DNA from: Spirochaetota bacterium
GTDB lineage: Bacteria; Spirochaetota; Spirochaetia; JABEVK01
DNA: 41,680 bases
Direction: 5' to 3'
Assembly: GCA_020049045.1 (NCBI GenBank)
Contig: JAIFLN010000143.1
Location: 1-41,680, forward strand
Position 1 is the stretch's first letter. Each line of letters opens with the position of its first letter. This document shows positions 1 through 9,081 of the stretch, piece by piece. A program made the translations under genes and the position numbers. A model generated the notes under the pieces. It searched no databases. It saw only the letters and a program-made list of their open reading frames with translations, and was not told the origin of the DNA.

Positions 1-294
1 CTGTTGGCCTTTGGTCCTGAAGAAGGCAAACTGCCCCCGGTGTCGGCGTGTCTGCGGTGTGGCCGATGTGTTACGGCCTGCCCCATGCTGCTGATTCCCC
101 TTGAGCTCAACCGGGCCGCTTTGCGAAACGATGCCGAAGCCTTGAACAAGTATTCGGTGGCAGCATGCATCGAATGCGGCAGCTGCAGCTTTGTGTGCCC
201 CGCCAAAATCCAGCTGGTACAGGCCATCCGTCTGGGCAAGACCCAGACCAGGATAGCTGCCGCCAAGGCCGCTGCCAAAGGAGCCGCCAAGTGA
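1..294 (+). CDS. rnfC: Electron transport complex subunit RnfC, C-terminal part (truncated by window start)
   Basis: Two 4Fe-4S motifs (CLRCGRCVTACP, CIECGSCSFVCP) and an Ala/Lys-rich tail, immediately followed by rnfD. Confidence 0.9.
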   Translation: MLAFGPEEGKLPPVSACLRCGRCVTACPMLLIPLELNRAALRNDAEALNKYSVAACIECGSCSFVCPAKIQLVQAIRLGKTQTRIAAAKAAAKGAAK

Positions 295-1250
295 GCGCCC
301 CCCTGCTCGTCACCTCGTCACCCCACCTGAGGGCCCCGGATACCTCCCGCTCGATCATGCTCGATGTGCTCATCGCGCTGGTTCCTGCTTTGGGAGCCGG
401 AGTGTGGTTCTTCGGCCTGGCCGCCCTGCTGCCCATCGTGTTCGCCGTTGTCGGCTCGTTGCTCGGGGAATACGCCACCCGCGTCTGGTTCCTTAAGCGG
501 GACAACCGCCTGGGAGATCTTTCCGCCGTCGTCACGGGCGTTCTGCTCGGTATGAACCTTCCCCCGTCCATTCCTCTTCCGCTGGCCTTTATCGGGGGTA
601 TCATCGCCACAGCCCTGATCAAGGAAGTTTTTGGCGGTCTGGGTCAGAACTTTATGAACCCCGCCCTTGCGGCGCGCGTTCTGCTGTTCACCGCCTGGAT
701 GCAGCCCATGACCCACTGGACCCTGCCCGGCGGCGCCTACGATGCCGTGACAGCGGTCACTCCTCTGGGTGCCCTCAAAGGCCTCGAGGGTCCGGTCAAC
801 CTGCCTTCGTACTTTGATATGTTTGTCGGCGGTATCGGCGGCTGTATCGGTGAGACTTCGGCCCTGGCCCTGCTTATCGGAGCAGCCTACTTGGTGTTCC
901 GCCGCGTCATCACCCTCGAAATCCCGGTGGTTTACATCGGTACCACCTTGCTGTTCGTCTGGGTGTTCGGTGCCAAAACCAGCCTCTTCGGCGGCGATGT
1001 GCTCACCCACCTGCTTTCGGGCGGTTTGATGCTCGGTGCCTGGTTTATGGCCACCGATTACTCCACCAGCCCCGTCACCCTCAAGGGCCGCTTGATCTAC
1101 GCGGCGGGAATGGGTCTGCTGACCGGCCTGATCCGCATTTACACCAACTACCCCGAAGGTGTGAGCTTTGCCATTCTGATCATGAACTCGTTTGCACCGC
1201 TGATCGACCGCTACACTGTTCCCAAGAGTTTCGGAGCCAACCATGCGTGA
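291..1250 (+). CDS. rnfD: Electron transport complex subunit RnfD
   Basis: GTG start overlaps the rnfC stop; polytopic; RnfD/NqrB-like MATDYSTSPVT segment; position in the rnf cluster. Confidence 0.93.
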   Translation: MSAPLLVTSSPHLRAPDTSRSIMLDVLIALVPALGAGVWFFGLAALLPIVFAVVGSLLGEYATRVWFLKRDNRLGDLSAVVTGVLLGMNLPPSIPLPLAFIGGIIATALIKEVFGGLGQNFMNPALAARVLLFTAWMQPMTHWTLPGGAYDAVTAVTPLGALKGLEGPVNLPSYFDMFVGGIGGCIGETSALALLIGAAYLVFRRVITLEIPVVYIGTTLLFVWVFGAKTSLFGGDVLTHLLSGGLMLGAWFMATDYSTSPVTLKGRLIYAAGMGLLTGLIRIYTNYPEGVSFAILIMNSFAPLIDRYTVPKSFGANHA

Positions 1251-1839
1251 CCTCATTAAACCCGCCGCAATTCTGTTTCTCGTCAGTGTTGTTGTCGTCG
1301 TGCTTCTGGCGCTGACCGCCGGGGCCACCGCGCCTGTTATTGCCGAGCGGATCAAAGCCGACCTCGACGCGGCAAAAAAATCGGTGCTTCCCGCCGCCGC
1401 TACGTTCGACGAACTCAAACTGCCCGACCTGTCCAAAGCCAGTGACGGTCTTTCCACCGTCAAACAAGCTTGGGTGGCCAGGGATGCCTCCGGTGCCCTG
1501 GTTGGGCTGGTCGTATCGGCCGCCAGCAAGGGGTACGCCGGTCCTGTAGGCTTTACTGTCGGCCTCGATGCCACAGGAAAGGTCAGCGGTATCAAATCTG
1601 GAAGCCACAAAGAAACCCCAGGGCTGGGTGACAAGGTGCTCCTGCCGACCAGCAAGGTTATGAAACAACTTGCCGTTCTGGCACCCACCGGCCCCCTGAA
1701 AGTCGTCAAGGGCAACCCCGGTGCCAATGAGGTCGATGCCATTTCCGGGTCCACCATCACCAGCCGGGCGGCCACCAGGGCCGTCAGCGGGGCCTGGGAA
1801 TTATCAACCCGCCTCACCGCCGAAGGAGCGTGGAAATGA
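1243..1839 (+). CDS. rnfG: Electron transport complex subunit RnfG (FMN-binding)
   Basis: N-terminal TM, FMN-binding domain with SGSTITS covalent-flavin-type motif; overlaps rnfD. Confidence 0.92.
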   Translation: MRDLIKPAAILFLVSVVVVVLLALTAGATAPVIAERIKADLDAAKKSVLPAAATFDELKLPDLSKASDGLSTVKQAWVARDASGALVGLVVSAASKGYAGPVGFTVGLDATGKVSGIKSGSHKETPGLGDKVLLPTSKVMKQLAVLAPTGPLKVVKGNPGANEVDAISGSTITSRAATRAVSGAWELSTRLTAEGAWK

Positions 1840-2495
1840 AAAGTCTCGATATCCTCGGGGCCGGTATCATCAAGGAGAACCCTGTTCTCCGGTTGGTACT
1901 GGGAACCTGCCCCACCCTGGCCGTCACCACCAGTGCCGAAAATGGTCTGGGTATGGGACTGGCCACTTTGGCAGTTCTGGTCGCCTCCAACGTTTTGATT
2001 TCGATGGTCCGCAAGGTCATTCCAGACAAGGTTCGCATTCCCGCGTACGTCGTCATCATCGCGGGCCTGGTCACCATCGTCCAGCTGCTCATCCAAGCTT
2101 ACCTGCCGGCCCTCGACAAAGCCTTGGGCATCTTCATTCCGCTGATCGTCGTCAACTGCATCATTCTAGGGCGGGCCGAAATGTTCGCCGCAAAAAACAC
2201 CGTGGGGGCCTCGGCCCTCGACGGCATCGGAATGGGCATCGGCTTCACCCTGGCCCTGTTCGCCATCGGTTCCATCCGGGAGTTTCTCGGAGCCGGAACC
2301 TGGATGGGAATCAATCTCACTGCTGATCTCTGGCCGGCCGCTGCAGTCATGATTCTGCCCCCGGGCGGCTTTCTCGCCTACGGGGCCATCATTGGCCTGC
2401 TGAACAAGGTAACCAACCAGCGGATCACCGCCACCGGCTGCGCCACCTGCAGCATGGAAGAAGCCTGCGCCCCCGCCAAGGAGGCCTCGAAATGA
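1836..2495 (+). CDS. rnfE: Electron transport complex subunit RnfE
   Basis: RnfE/NqrD-like polytopic protein (NPVLRLVLGTCPTLAVTTSAENGLGMG); AAGGAG 8 nt before ATG at 1836. Confidence 0.93.
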   Translation: MKSLDILGAGIIKENPVLRLVLGTCPTLAVTTSAENGLGMGLATLAVLVASNVLISMVRKVIPDKVRIPAYVVIIAGLVTIVQLLIQAYLPALDKALGIFIPLIVVNCIILGRAEMFAAKNTVGASALDGIGMGIGFTLALFAIGSIREFLGAGTWMGINLTADLWPAAAVMILPPGGFLAYGAIIGLLNKVTNQRITATGCATCSMEEACAPAKEASK

Positions 2496-3070
2496 CCGAA
2501 TACTTCCTGATCATCATGAGCGCCATTCTGGTCGACAACTTCGTTTTGTCGAAGTTTTTGGGCATCTGTCCCTTCCTGGGGGTCTCGAAAAAGCTTGAGA
2601 CCGCTGCGGGCATGGGCGGAGCGGTCATTTTCGTTATGACCCTGGCCAGCTTGGCCACTGCGGCCCTCTACCAATTCATTCTGGCTCCTTTGGGAATGGA
2701 ATACCTTCAGACCCTGGGCTTCATTCTCGTCATTGCAGCCCTTGTTCAGTTCGTCGAAATCGTCCTGAAGAAAATGGTTCCCCCGCTGTACCAGGCGCTG
2801 GGAATCTACCTCCCGCTAATCACTACCAACTGCGCCGTACTGGGGGCGGCCCTGCTGGCGGTGACCAACGAATACGATGTTCTGAAGTCAACGGTCTACG
2901 GCTTTGCCGCCGGGGTGGGCTTCACCCTGGCCCTGGTCCTCTTTTCCGGGGTCCGGGAAAAAATCGAAATGGCTGACGTTCCCGACTCCCTCAAGGGAAT
3001 CCCTGCGGCGCTTTTGGCTGCGGCCTTGGTGTCGGTGAGCTTCTTCGGCTTTCAGGGGTTGTTCGCATGA
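2492..3070 (+). CDS. rnfA: Electron transport complex subunit RnfA
   Basis: RnfA/NqrE-like (LVDNFVLSKFLGICPFLGVSKK); ATGA overlap with rnfE. Confidence 0.95.
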   Translation: MTEYFLIIMSAILVDNFVLSKFLGICPFLGVSKKLETAAGMGGAVIFVMTLASLATAALYQFILAPLGMEYLQTLGFILVIAALVQFVEIVLKKMVPPLYQALGIYLPLITTNCAVLGAALLAVTNEYDVLKSTVYGFAAGVGFTLALVLFSGVREKIEMADVPDSLKGIPAALLAAALVSVSFFGFQGLFA

Positions 3071-3906
3071 ACGAAATACTGTCCTCTATCGGGCTTCCTG
3101 CGGCCGTCTTCGGGGCCATGAGTCTGGTCTTCGGTGTTCTTCTGGCGTACGCCGCCAAGGTCTTTGAAGTCAAAGTTGACCCCAAAATCACCGAGGTCCG
3201 GGCGGCCCTGCCGGGTGCCAACTGCGGTGCTTGCGGGTTTCCTGGCTGTGACGGGCTGGCGGTTTCGATCGCCGCCGGTGAGTCCAAACCCGATGCCTGC
3301 CCGGTGGGCAACGCCGACACGGTGGCCGCCGTCGCCAAGATCATGGGTGTCACCATGACCAATACCGTCAGCTACACCGCACGGGTGGCCTGCGGCGGCT
3401 TAAACGGTTGTACCCGCACCAAATATCAGTACGAAGGAATGAAAAGCTGCACTGCGGCGGCGGCGCTCCACAACGGCCCCAAAGCCTGTGCCTTCGGTTG
3501 CCTCGGGTTTGGTGATTGTGTGGCGGCCTGCCCCTTCGGTGCCATTGCCATCATCGACGGCATCGCCAAAATTGTGGAAGCCAACTGTAAAAGCTGCGAA
3601 AAATGCGTTGCCGCTTGTCCCAAGAAACTGATTTCCATGGTACCCCGCGGCAAAAACTACCTGGTCAGCTGCAAGAGCACTTCACGGGGTCCCGTCGTCA
3701 AGAAAAACTGCGACGTCGGTTGTATCGGTTGCGGCAAGTGCGTGAAAGTCTGTCCCTCGACGGCCATCACCATGGCCAACAACCTGGCCAAAATCGACCC
3801 GTTGCTGTGCACCAACTGCGGCGAGTGCGTAAAAGTGTGCCCCACAAACGCAATTGTCGACGTTACAGCACCGGTAGTCTTGCGGAAAACGGTAATCACA
3901 GCCTAA
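3067..3906 (+). CDS. rnfB: Electron transport complex subunit RnfB with multiple 4Fe-4S clusters
   Basis: N-terminal TM, CGACGFPGCDG motif, then four ferredoxin-type Cys motifs. Confidence 0.95.
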   Translation: MNEILSSIGLPAAVFGAMSLVFGVLLAYAAKVFEVKVDPKITEVRAALPGANCGACGFPGCDGLAVSIAAGESKPDACPVGNADTVAAVAKIMGVTMTNTVSYTARVACGGLNGCTRTKYQYEGMKSCTAAAALHNGPKACAFGCLGFGDCVAACPFGAIAIIDGIAKIVEANCKSCEKCVAACPKKLISMVPRGKNYLVSCKSTSRGPVVKKNCDVGCIGCGKCVKVCPSTAITMANNLAKIDPLLCTNCGECVKVCPTNAIVDVTAPVVLRKTVITA

Positions 3907-3915
3907 CCTTAGGGC

Positions 3916-6132
3916 ATGAGAATATCGATTTCAAAAAAAATCGGGGTCGTCCTCGGCCTCGCTTGTCTGGCTGCGTTGTCGTTCAGTTATGTCGCTGTGA
4001 AAAACAGCCTGGACGACAACCAGCAGCTGGCCCAATTGTCCAAGGTGGATGACGCCCGGTTTCTGTTGGTCGACCTGGAGCTGCAGACCGCCAATATGTG
4101 GCAGTTCATCACCGACGCCGCGTTGACCCAAAATGAGCAGCCCATCACCACCGGAGGAGCCCAAAAAGCCTTTGATCAGGGTATGGCTGACTTAACGGCC
4201 CTGAGGGAGATCCAGGTGCTGGAAAACCAGTCCCTCTTGATGGGCCCTTTGGAGTCCAAACTTCAAGACCTATGGATTTCAGGCCGGACCATGGTGACTG
4301 CCTATAATAAGTCCAAAGCCGAGGGCGACAAGGCCATGTTGGCCTTCGACACAGCAGGGGAAGATTTGCTTCAAGCCTTCCGCGATTTTCGAGAACCATT
4401 GATCGCACAGCGTGAGGCGATTTTGGCCGGGTTTCAAAACAATCTACAGCAGGATCTTTGGTTCTTCGGCCTGACCGGTGGGGCCTCCGTGGCGCTCTTA
4501 CTGGTGTTGTGGTTCTTCTTGTCGCGATCTTTGTCTGCCCCCATCCGTTCTGCTTCGGGGGCTCTGAAAACGCTGGCCGATAGTCAGGGCGACCTGACCG
4601 TCCGCTTGATGCCCAGGGGCAACGATGAAACCGCCGACCTTGTGAAAAGTGTGAATTCCTTTTTGAGTAAAATCCAAGGCATTCTACTGGCCATCGACGA
4701 AACCATCCATAAGAACCAGAATCTGGCCACCAGCCTGAACCAGAGTGCCCGCGACTCAGCCGGCTCGGTTTCCGACCTCGGCCAGAGGGTCACCACCCTG
4801 AAAAAGGGCATTGGCTCTCTTGACCTCGATATTTCGGGAGCTTCTGCCGCCATTGAACAAATTCTAGCCAACATCGCTTCGCTGGCCAAGCAGATTGAAG
4901 GACAAGACCAGCAGGTTTCGCGCACGGGAGCAGCCATCGAAGAAATGATGGCCTCGGTTTCCGGGGTGTCAGAACTCGCCGAAGCGAAAGTCGGCGCCGT
5001 GAAGAACCTTGTCACGCTGACCCGTCAGGGCGGTGAGCGGGTGCAAAAGACGGCCGTTGTCATCAGCAAAGTTGCTCAAAATGCACAAGGGATGCTGGCG
5101 TTGATCGACCTGATCAACGACATTTCCGACCGAACCAACCTTCTGGCTATGAACGCCAGCATTGAGGCCGCCCACGCCGGTGTGGCGGGGCGGGGTTTTG
5201 CGGTCGTCGCCAATGAGATTCGCAAACTCGCCTTCGATACCGGGGCTAACGCCCAGAAGATCGGCCAGTCTCTGAAAGAGACCGGTGACCAGATCCAGCA
5301 GGCACAAATCGACAGCCAAAGCGTGCAGCAGGCCTTTGATCTGCTGGAGCGCGAAGTGGGAGAGTTTGCCCAGGCCATGCAGGAAGTCTCGGCTTCGATG
5401 GGGGCTTTGGGAGAGGCCGGTGGCGAAATTCTCGATGCGACTTCCCACCTGATTCAAAGCAGTCAGCTGATCAGTGCCTCGTCGCAGGAGATGACCTATG
5501 GCGCTCATGAGATTCTGACGGCCGTCCAGCATATTAAAGAAGTTTCAAAAGAGTCCCTGACAGAAGTTGACCGGGTGTCTACGGTGACAACAGAACTGAA
5601 CCGCGTGGCGCTGTGGGTTTCGGCCTTCGGCAATCAGAACAACTATAACAACAGCATTCTGACAGCCGAGGTAGAGCGGTTCCGCCTGGGTGCCGACCCC
5701 ACCAAGCGCTCGGAGGTCGTCACCATGGGCATCGACTGGAACGACATTCTGTCGGTGGGCATTGCGGAAATGGATGAGGAACATAAAGAACTGTTCCGGC
5801 GGATCAACGCCTTGCTGGTGGGGCTTCTGGGACCCGAAGGCGGGGCGAACATCTCAAAACTGGTCACCGCGATTATCGAGTACACGGTTTATCATTTCAA
5901 CGACGAGCAGGACCTGATGCGTCGCGAAAAGTACCCCAGGCTGGAACAGCACATTGTGCTTCACACGGCGTTCCTCAAGGAATTCGGTGAGATACAAACC
6001 CTGTTGGCCGAGGGACATTTCTCGGCCAACCTTTTGATCCGCATTCAAGATAAGGTGGTCAACTGGCTGCTCGAGCACATCGGCAAGGTGGACCGCGACT
6101 ACAGCGAGTTTATCCTTGGAAAGAAAGGTTGA
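3916..6132 (+). CDS. Methyl-accepting chemotaxis protein with C-terminal bacteriohemerythrin domain
   Basis: Two TM segments, HAMP-like region, MCP signalling tip ([35 protein letters not shown]), C-terminal hemerythrin motifs ([34 protein letters not shown]). Confidence 0.93.
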   Translation: MRISISKKIGVVLGLACLAALSFSYVAVKNSLDDNQQLAQLSKVDDARFLLVDLELQTANMWQFITDAALTQNEQPITTGGAQKAFDQGMADLTALREIQVLENQSLLMGPLESKLQDLWISGRTMVTAYNKSKAEGDKAMLAFDTAGEDLLQAFRDFREPLIAQREAILAGFQNNLQQDLWFFGLTGGASVALLLVLWFFLSRSLSAPIRSASGALKTLADSQGDLTVRLMPRGNDETADLVKSVNSFLSKIQGILLAIDETIHKNQNLATSLNQSARDSAGSVSDLGQRVTTLKKGIGSLDLDISGASAAIEQILANIASLAKQIEGQDQQVSRTGAAIEEMMASVSGVSELAEAKVGAVKNLVTLTRQGGERVQKTAVVISKVAQNAQGMLALIDLINDISDRTNLLAMNASIEAAHAGVAGRGFAVVANEIRKLAFDTGANAQKIGQSLKETGDQIQQAQIDSQSVQQAFDLLEREVGEFAQAMQEVSASMGALGEAGGEILDATSHLIQSSQLISASSQEMTYGAHEILTAVQHIKEVSKESLTEVDRVSTVTTELNRVALWVSAFGNQNNYNNSILTAEVERFRLGADPTKRSEVVTMGIDWNDILSVGIAEMDEEHKELFRRINALLVGLLGPEGGANISKLVTAIIEYTVYHFNDEQDLMRREKYPRLEQHIVLHTAFLKEFGEIQTLLAEGHFSANLLIRIQDKVVNWLLEHIGKVDRDYSEFILGKKG

Positions 6133-6133
6133 T

Positions 6134-6652
6134 ATGGCAACGTTCACCGACCAAGACTGGCAGCAAATTCTGAGTTATCTGACCGAGGTTATTGGAACTG
6201 AGGCCCAAAAGTACGCCGCCAACCCGGCGGCACGACTGATGGCCTGCATTTCGTATCTATCCAACAGCGAAGACCCCGACCGATTTGCGGTATCCAACCT
6301 TCTGACTTTCCACGCGGCCACCAAGGCCCGCAAGCTCTTTGACCACAGACCCTCAGACGATCAGGATCTCTACCGAAGGCTGGCCGCCGTCCATGTGGGC
6401 AACCATTCCGACCCGCATACCGTCGACTACGGAATGACGTTGCTGGCGATGATCAGCCTCAACGACCACGAGCACGACCTGGCCGACGATGTCCGTACAG
6501 GCAAGTACAATCCGCTGGCCCAAGGCGGCTGGGACGCTAAGGCCCTTCGATTGGAGCTAGAGTCAGACCTGGCTAAAAGCCCGTCGCTGAAGCAAACTTA
6601 CAACGCGGCAGTAGGAATGGAAGTCGCATTGCAGGCCTGGTGGGAGGACTGA
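6134..6652 (+). CDS. Conserved hypothetical protein in the rnf/MCP gene string
   Basis: ORF starting 1 nt after the MCP stop and ending 3 nt before the downstream kinase; no recognised domain. Confidence 0.75.
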   Translation: MATFTDQDWQQILSYLTEVIGTEAQKYAANPAARLMACISYLSNSEDPDRFAVSNLLTFHAATKARKLFDHRPSDDQDLYRRLAAVHVGNHSDPHTVDYGMTLLAMISLNDHEHDLADDVRTGKYNPLAQGGWDAKALRLELESDLAKSPSLKQTYNAAVGMEVALQAWWED

Positions 6653-6655
6653 GAA

Positions 6656-7909
6656 ATGACAAAGTTCCAAACTCAGCAGAAGGTCGGAATTCTTTTTGTC
6701 GGCCTTTGCTGGGCCGTAGCCGTGGTGAACCTCATGAGTTTCCTGACACGGCCGGTGCCGGTACCTCTGCTGATGTATCTCACAAATATCGGCGTTTTGT
6801 TCGGTATGGGTGCCTTGGGTCTGTTGATCGTCTTCGTCAATAGACCCGTGGTACAGATCTTCTTGATCTTCCTGTTTCTCCTACCAGCGGGCCCGGCCAT
6901 CGCCTTTTCCGATCTTTCTTTCATCGGTTTGTGGATGATGATCATTGCGGTAACGATGATCATCAAGTTCCAGCCCCATCCTCGGAAGCAGCGGTGGTTT
7001 CTTTTGGCCGCCATCGTGTACTTTCTGCCCTGGCTGGTGTTGCTGGTACTGGGGCAACCGCCCTCTGACCGGCTGACCCTCTTCCGTTTTCTCGACTATC
7101 TCTTTTTCCTCATCGTCGGTGTGCTCACCCTCTACGTTCTATTTGAAGAGGAGATCCGCAAGCTGACGAGAACCAACCATGAGAATGAAGCGGCAATCTC
7201 CGAACGTGACGCCAAAATCCTCAAGTTGGAACCGCTTTCCGAGCTGGGCCAGCGGGTGGCACACGTCACCCACAGTTTTAAAAACAACCTCAGCCAGCTC
7301 CACGCCATTGCCACCATCCTTGAAACCACCCATGACGTGGAAGCCGGCGTGAAGCTTATCCGCGAGGTCAGCAACTCGCTCGATGACCGCATTGAAAACA
7401 TTTTGCTGGTCAGCCAGGCTGGTCAGAACCCCACGATGGAGACCTTCGATGTAGCCCGCGTTCTCGAAGGCATGAAGTTCATCTATTTGTCGGAACATTC
7501 CTTTCAGACAAAAGTCAGGAGCGAGATGAACCTGGAAGGCTCGTTGATGATCACCGCCGTGCGCTGGGACTTTATTCTGATGATTGAAAACCTCGTCAAG
7601 AATGCCTACGAGGCCATTTCGACCCGCAGCGAGCGAGGCAACCTCAAAATCACCCTGCTGGGGGGCCTGCTGACCATTGCCAACGACGGCGGTGCCATGG
7701 AACGGTGCAAGGAATGTACAGGGTACTGCCTCAACTGTCCGCACTACGGTTTTCCCGGAAAAACCTCCAAAAAGCACGGTTCGGGTCTGGGGCTGACCCA
7801 GGTGTTTGACACCTGCCGCAAATACGGCTGGTCGCTGCGTATCCGCACCGATGAACCTTGGACCAGCTTCCAAATCCTTCTCCCTGATCCCCGGGGTCAG
7901 AACTCATGA
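6656..7909 (+). CDS. Membrane histidine kinase with a Cys4 motif in the ATP-lid region
   Basis: About 6 TM helices, phosphoacceptor-like VTHSFKNNL, N box ENLVKNAYEA, G1 IANDGGAM, G2 KHGSGLGL; CKECTGYCLNC between G1 and G2. Confidence 0.87.
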   Translation: MTKFQTQQKVGILFVGLCWAVAVVNLMSFLTRPVPVPLLMYLTNIGVLFGMGALGLLIVFVNRPVVQIFLIFLFLLPAGPAIAFSDLSFIGLWMMIIAVTMIIKFQPHPRKQRWFLLAAIVYFLPWLVLLVLGQPPSDRLTLFRFLDYLFFLIVGVLTLYVLFEEEIRKLTRTNHENEAAISERDAKILKLEPLSELGQRVAHVTHSFKNNLSQLHAIATILETTHDVEAGVKLIREVSNSLDDRIENILLVSQAGQNPTMETFDVARVLEGMKFIYLSEHSFQTKVRSEMNLEGSLMITAVRWDFILMIENLVKNAYEAISTRSERGNLKITLLGGLLTIANDGGAMERCKECTGYCLNCPHYGFPGKTSKKHGSGLGLTQVFDTCRKYGWSLRIRTDEPWTSFQILLPDPRGQNS

Positions 7910-8862
7910 TCGAGGATCCCCGGCATCCCGGCTTGGACCCGAAAGAAACCATCCGGCTGAAACAGATTGCCCTGATCGCCTGGATCGCCATCGGAGCCAA
8001 TGCGGCGCTGGCCGTTTCGAAAATTCTAGGCGGCTGGATTGCCGGCTCCCTGGCGGTGGTGGGTGACGGCATCGACAGTTTTGGCGATATTCTCAGCTCG
8101 TCCCTCACCTTGATCACCGCGCTGATCATCAGCCGCCCGCCCGACCCGAGATTCCCTTGGGGTCGCCAGCGGGCTGATACCGTAGCCACGAAGTTTCTAG
8201 CCTTCGTGGTGTTTTTTTTCGGTGCCCAGCTTTCCTACTCGTCCTTTTTGAGCATTCTGAACCAGGAGCCCAGGGAAATACCCGGCCTGCTGGCCTTTGT
8301 AGTTACCATTATTTCCATTGTGGTGAAGACGGGTCTTTCGTTTTTGCTCCAGTGGAGCGGTGAGCGTTCCAACTCAGGCATGATGATTGCCAATGCCAAA
8401 AACATGCGCAGCGACGTCGTGATTTCTGTAGTCGTGCTTCTTGGCTTGATTTTCAGCCAAGTGCTCAATATCGGCATCATCGACCTGATCTTTGCCTTTT
8501 TGGTGGGCATTTGGATCATGCGCACCGGTGTGGAAATCTTTATGGAAACCAACACCGAGCTGATGGACGGTATGGACGACAAGACCGCCTACTTTCAGGT
8601 CTTCGACGCGGTAGCCGCCGTACCCGGTGCGCACAACCCGCACAGAACCCGTATCCGCAAATTTGCCAACTACTACATCATCGATCTGGACATCGAGGTG
8701 GATTCTTCGCTGACAGTGGCGCAGGCGCATATCATCAGCCAGAAGGTCGAGGAAGCCATCAAACGCCGCCTGGACAATGTCTACGACATCATGGTCCACA
8801 TTGAACCCGAAGGGAACGTCGAGCATGCGGAGAAGTTCGGGCTGAAACGGGAAAGCTTGTAG
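7906..8862 (+). CDS. Cation diffusion facilitator (CDF) family transporter
   Basis: CDF motifs (GSLAVVGDGIDSFGDILSS, TM topology, C-terminal metal-binding-like domain DIMVHIEP). Confidence 0.9.
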   Translation: MIEDPRHPGLDPKETIRLKQIALIAWIAIGANAALAVSKILGGWIAGSLAVVGDGIDSFGDILSSSLTLITALIISRPPDPRFPWGRQRADTVATKFLAFVVFFFGAQLSYSSFLSILNQEPREIPGLLAFVVTIISIVVKTGLSFLLQWSGERSNSGMMIANAKNMRSDVVISVVVLLGLIFSQVLNIGIIDLIFAFLVGIWIMRTGVEIFMETNTELMDGMDDKTAYFQVFDAVAAVPGAHNPHRTRIRKFANYYIIDLDIEVDSSLTVAQAHIISQKVEEAIKRRLDNVYDIMVHIEPEGNVEHAEKFGLKRESL

Positions 8863-8874
8863 GGAGAGGCAGCT

Positions 8875-9075
8875 TTGAGCGATCACAGGTTTCCCGACCG
8901 GGCACCACCTTGCTTGAAGTGCCGACACTTCTACGTGACCTTCAACGCCTCGTTTCCCCGTGCCTGCCGCATGTTCGGTGTACAGACAGCCTCCATGCCC
9001 AGCCAGGAAGTTTTTTTGGCGACGGGTCGGCACTGCCCGGAATACAGCGAAAACCCCAAACTGAAGAAGTCGTGA
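8875..9075 (+). CDS. Small Cys-containing conserved protein
   Basis: 66 aa from TTG start; CLKC plus downstream Cys residues; follows the CDF gene by 12 nt. Confidence 0.6.
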   Translation: MSDHRFPDRAPPCLKCRHFYVTFNASFPRACRMFGVQTASMPSQEVFLATGRHCPEYSENPKLKKS

Positions 9076-9081
9076 ACAGAC

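Noticed and set aside
318-2096. 592-aa minus-strand ORF across rnfD-rnfE
   Set aside because: Antisense to well-recognised rnf genes; composition (Gly/Gln/Asp/Arg-rich) is typical of a codon-bias shadow.
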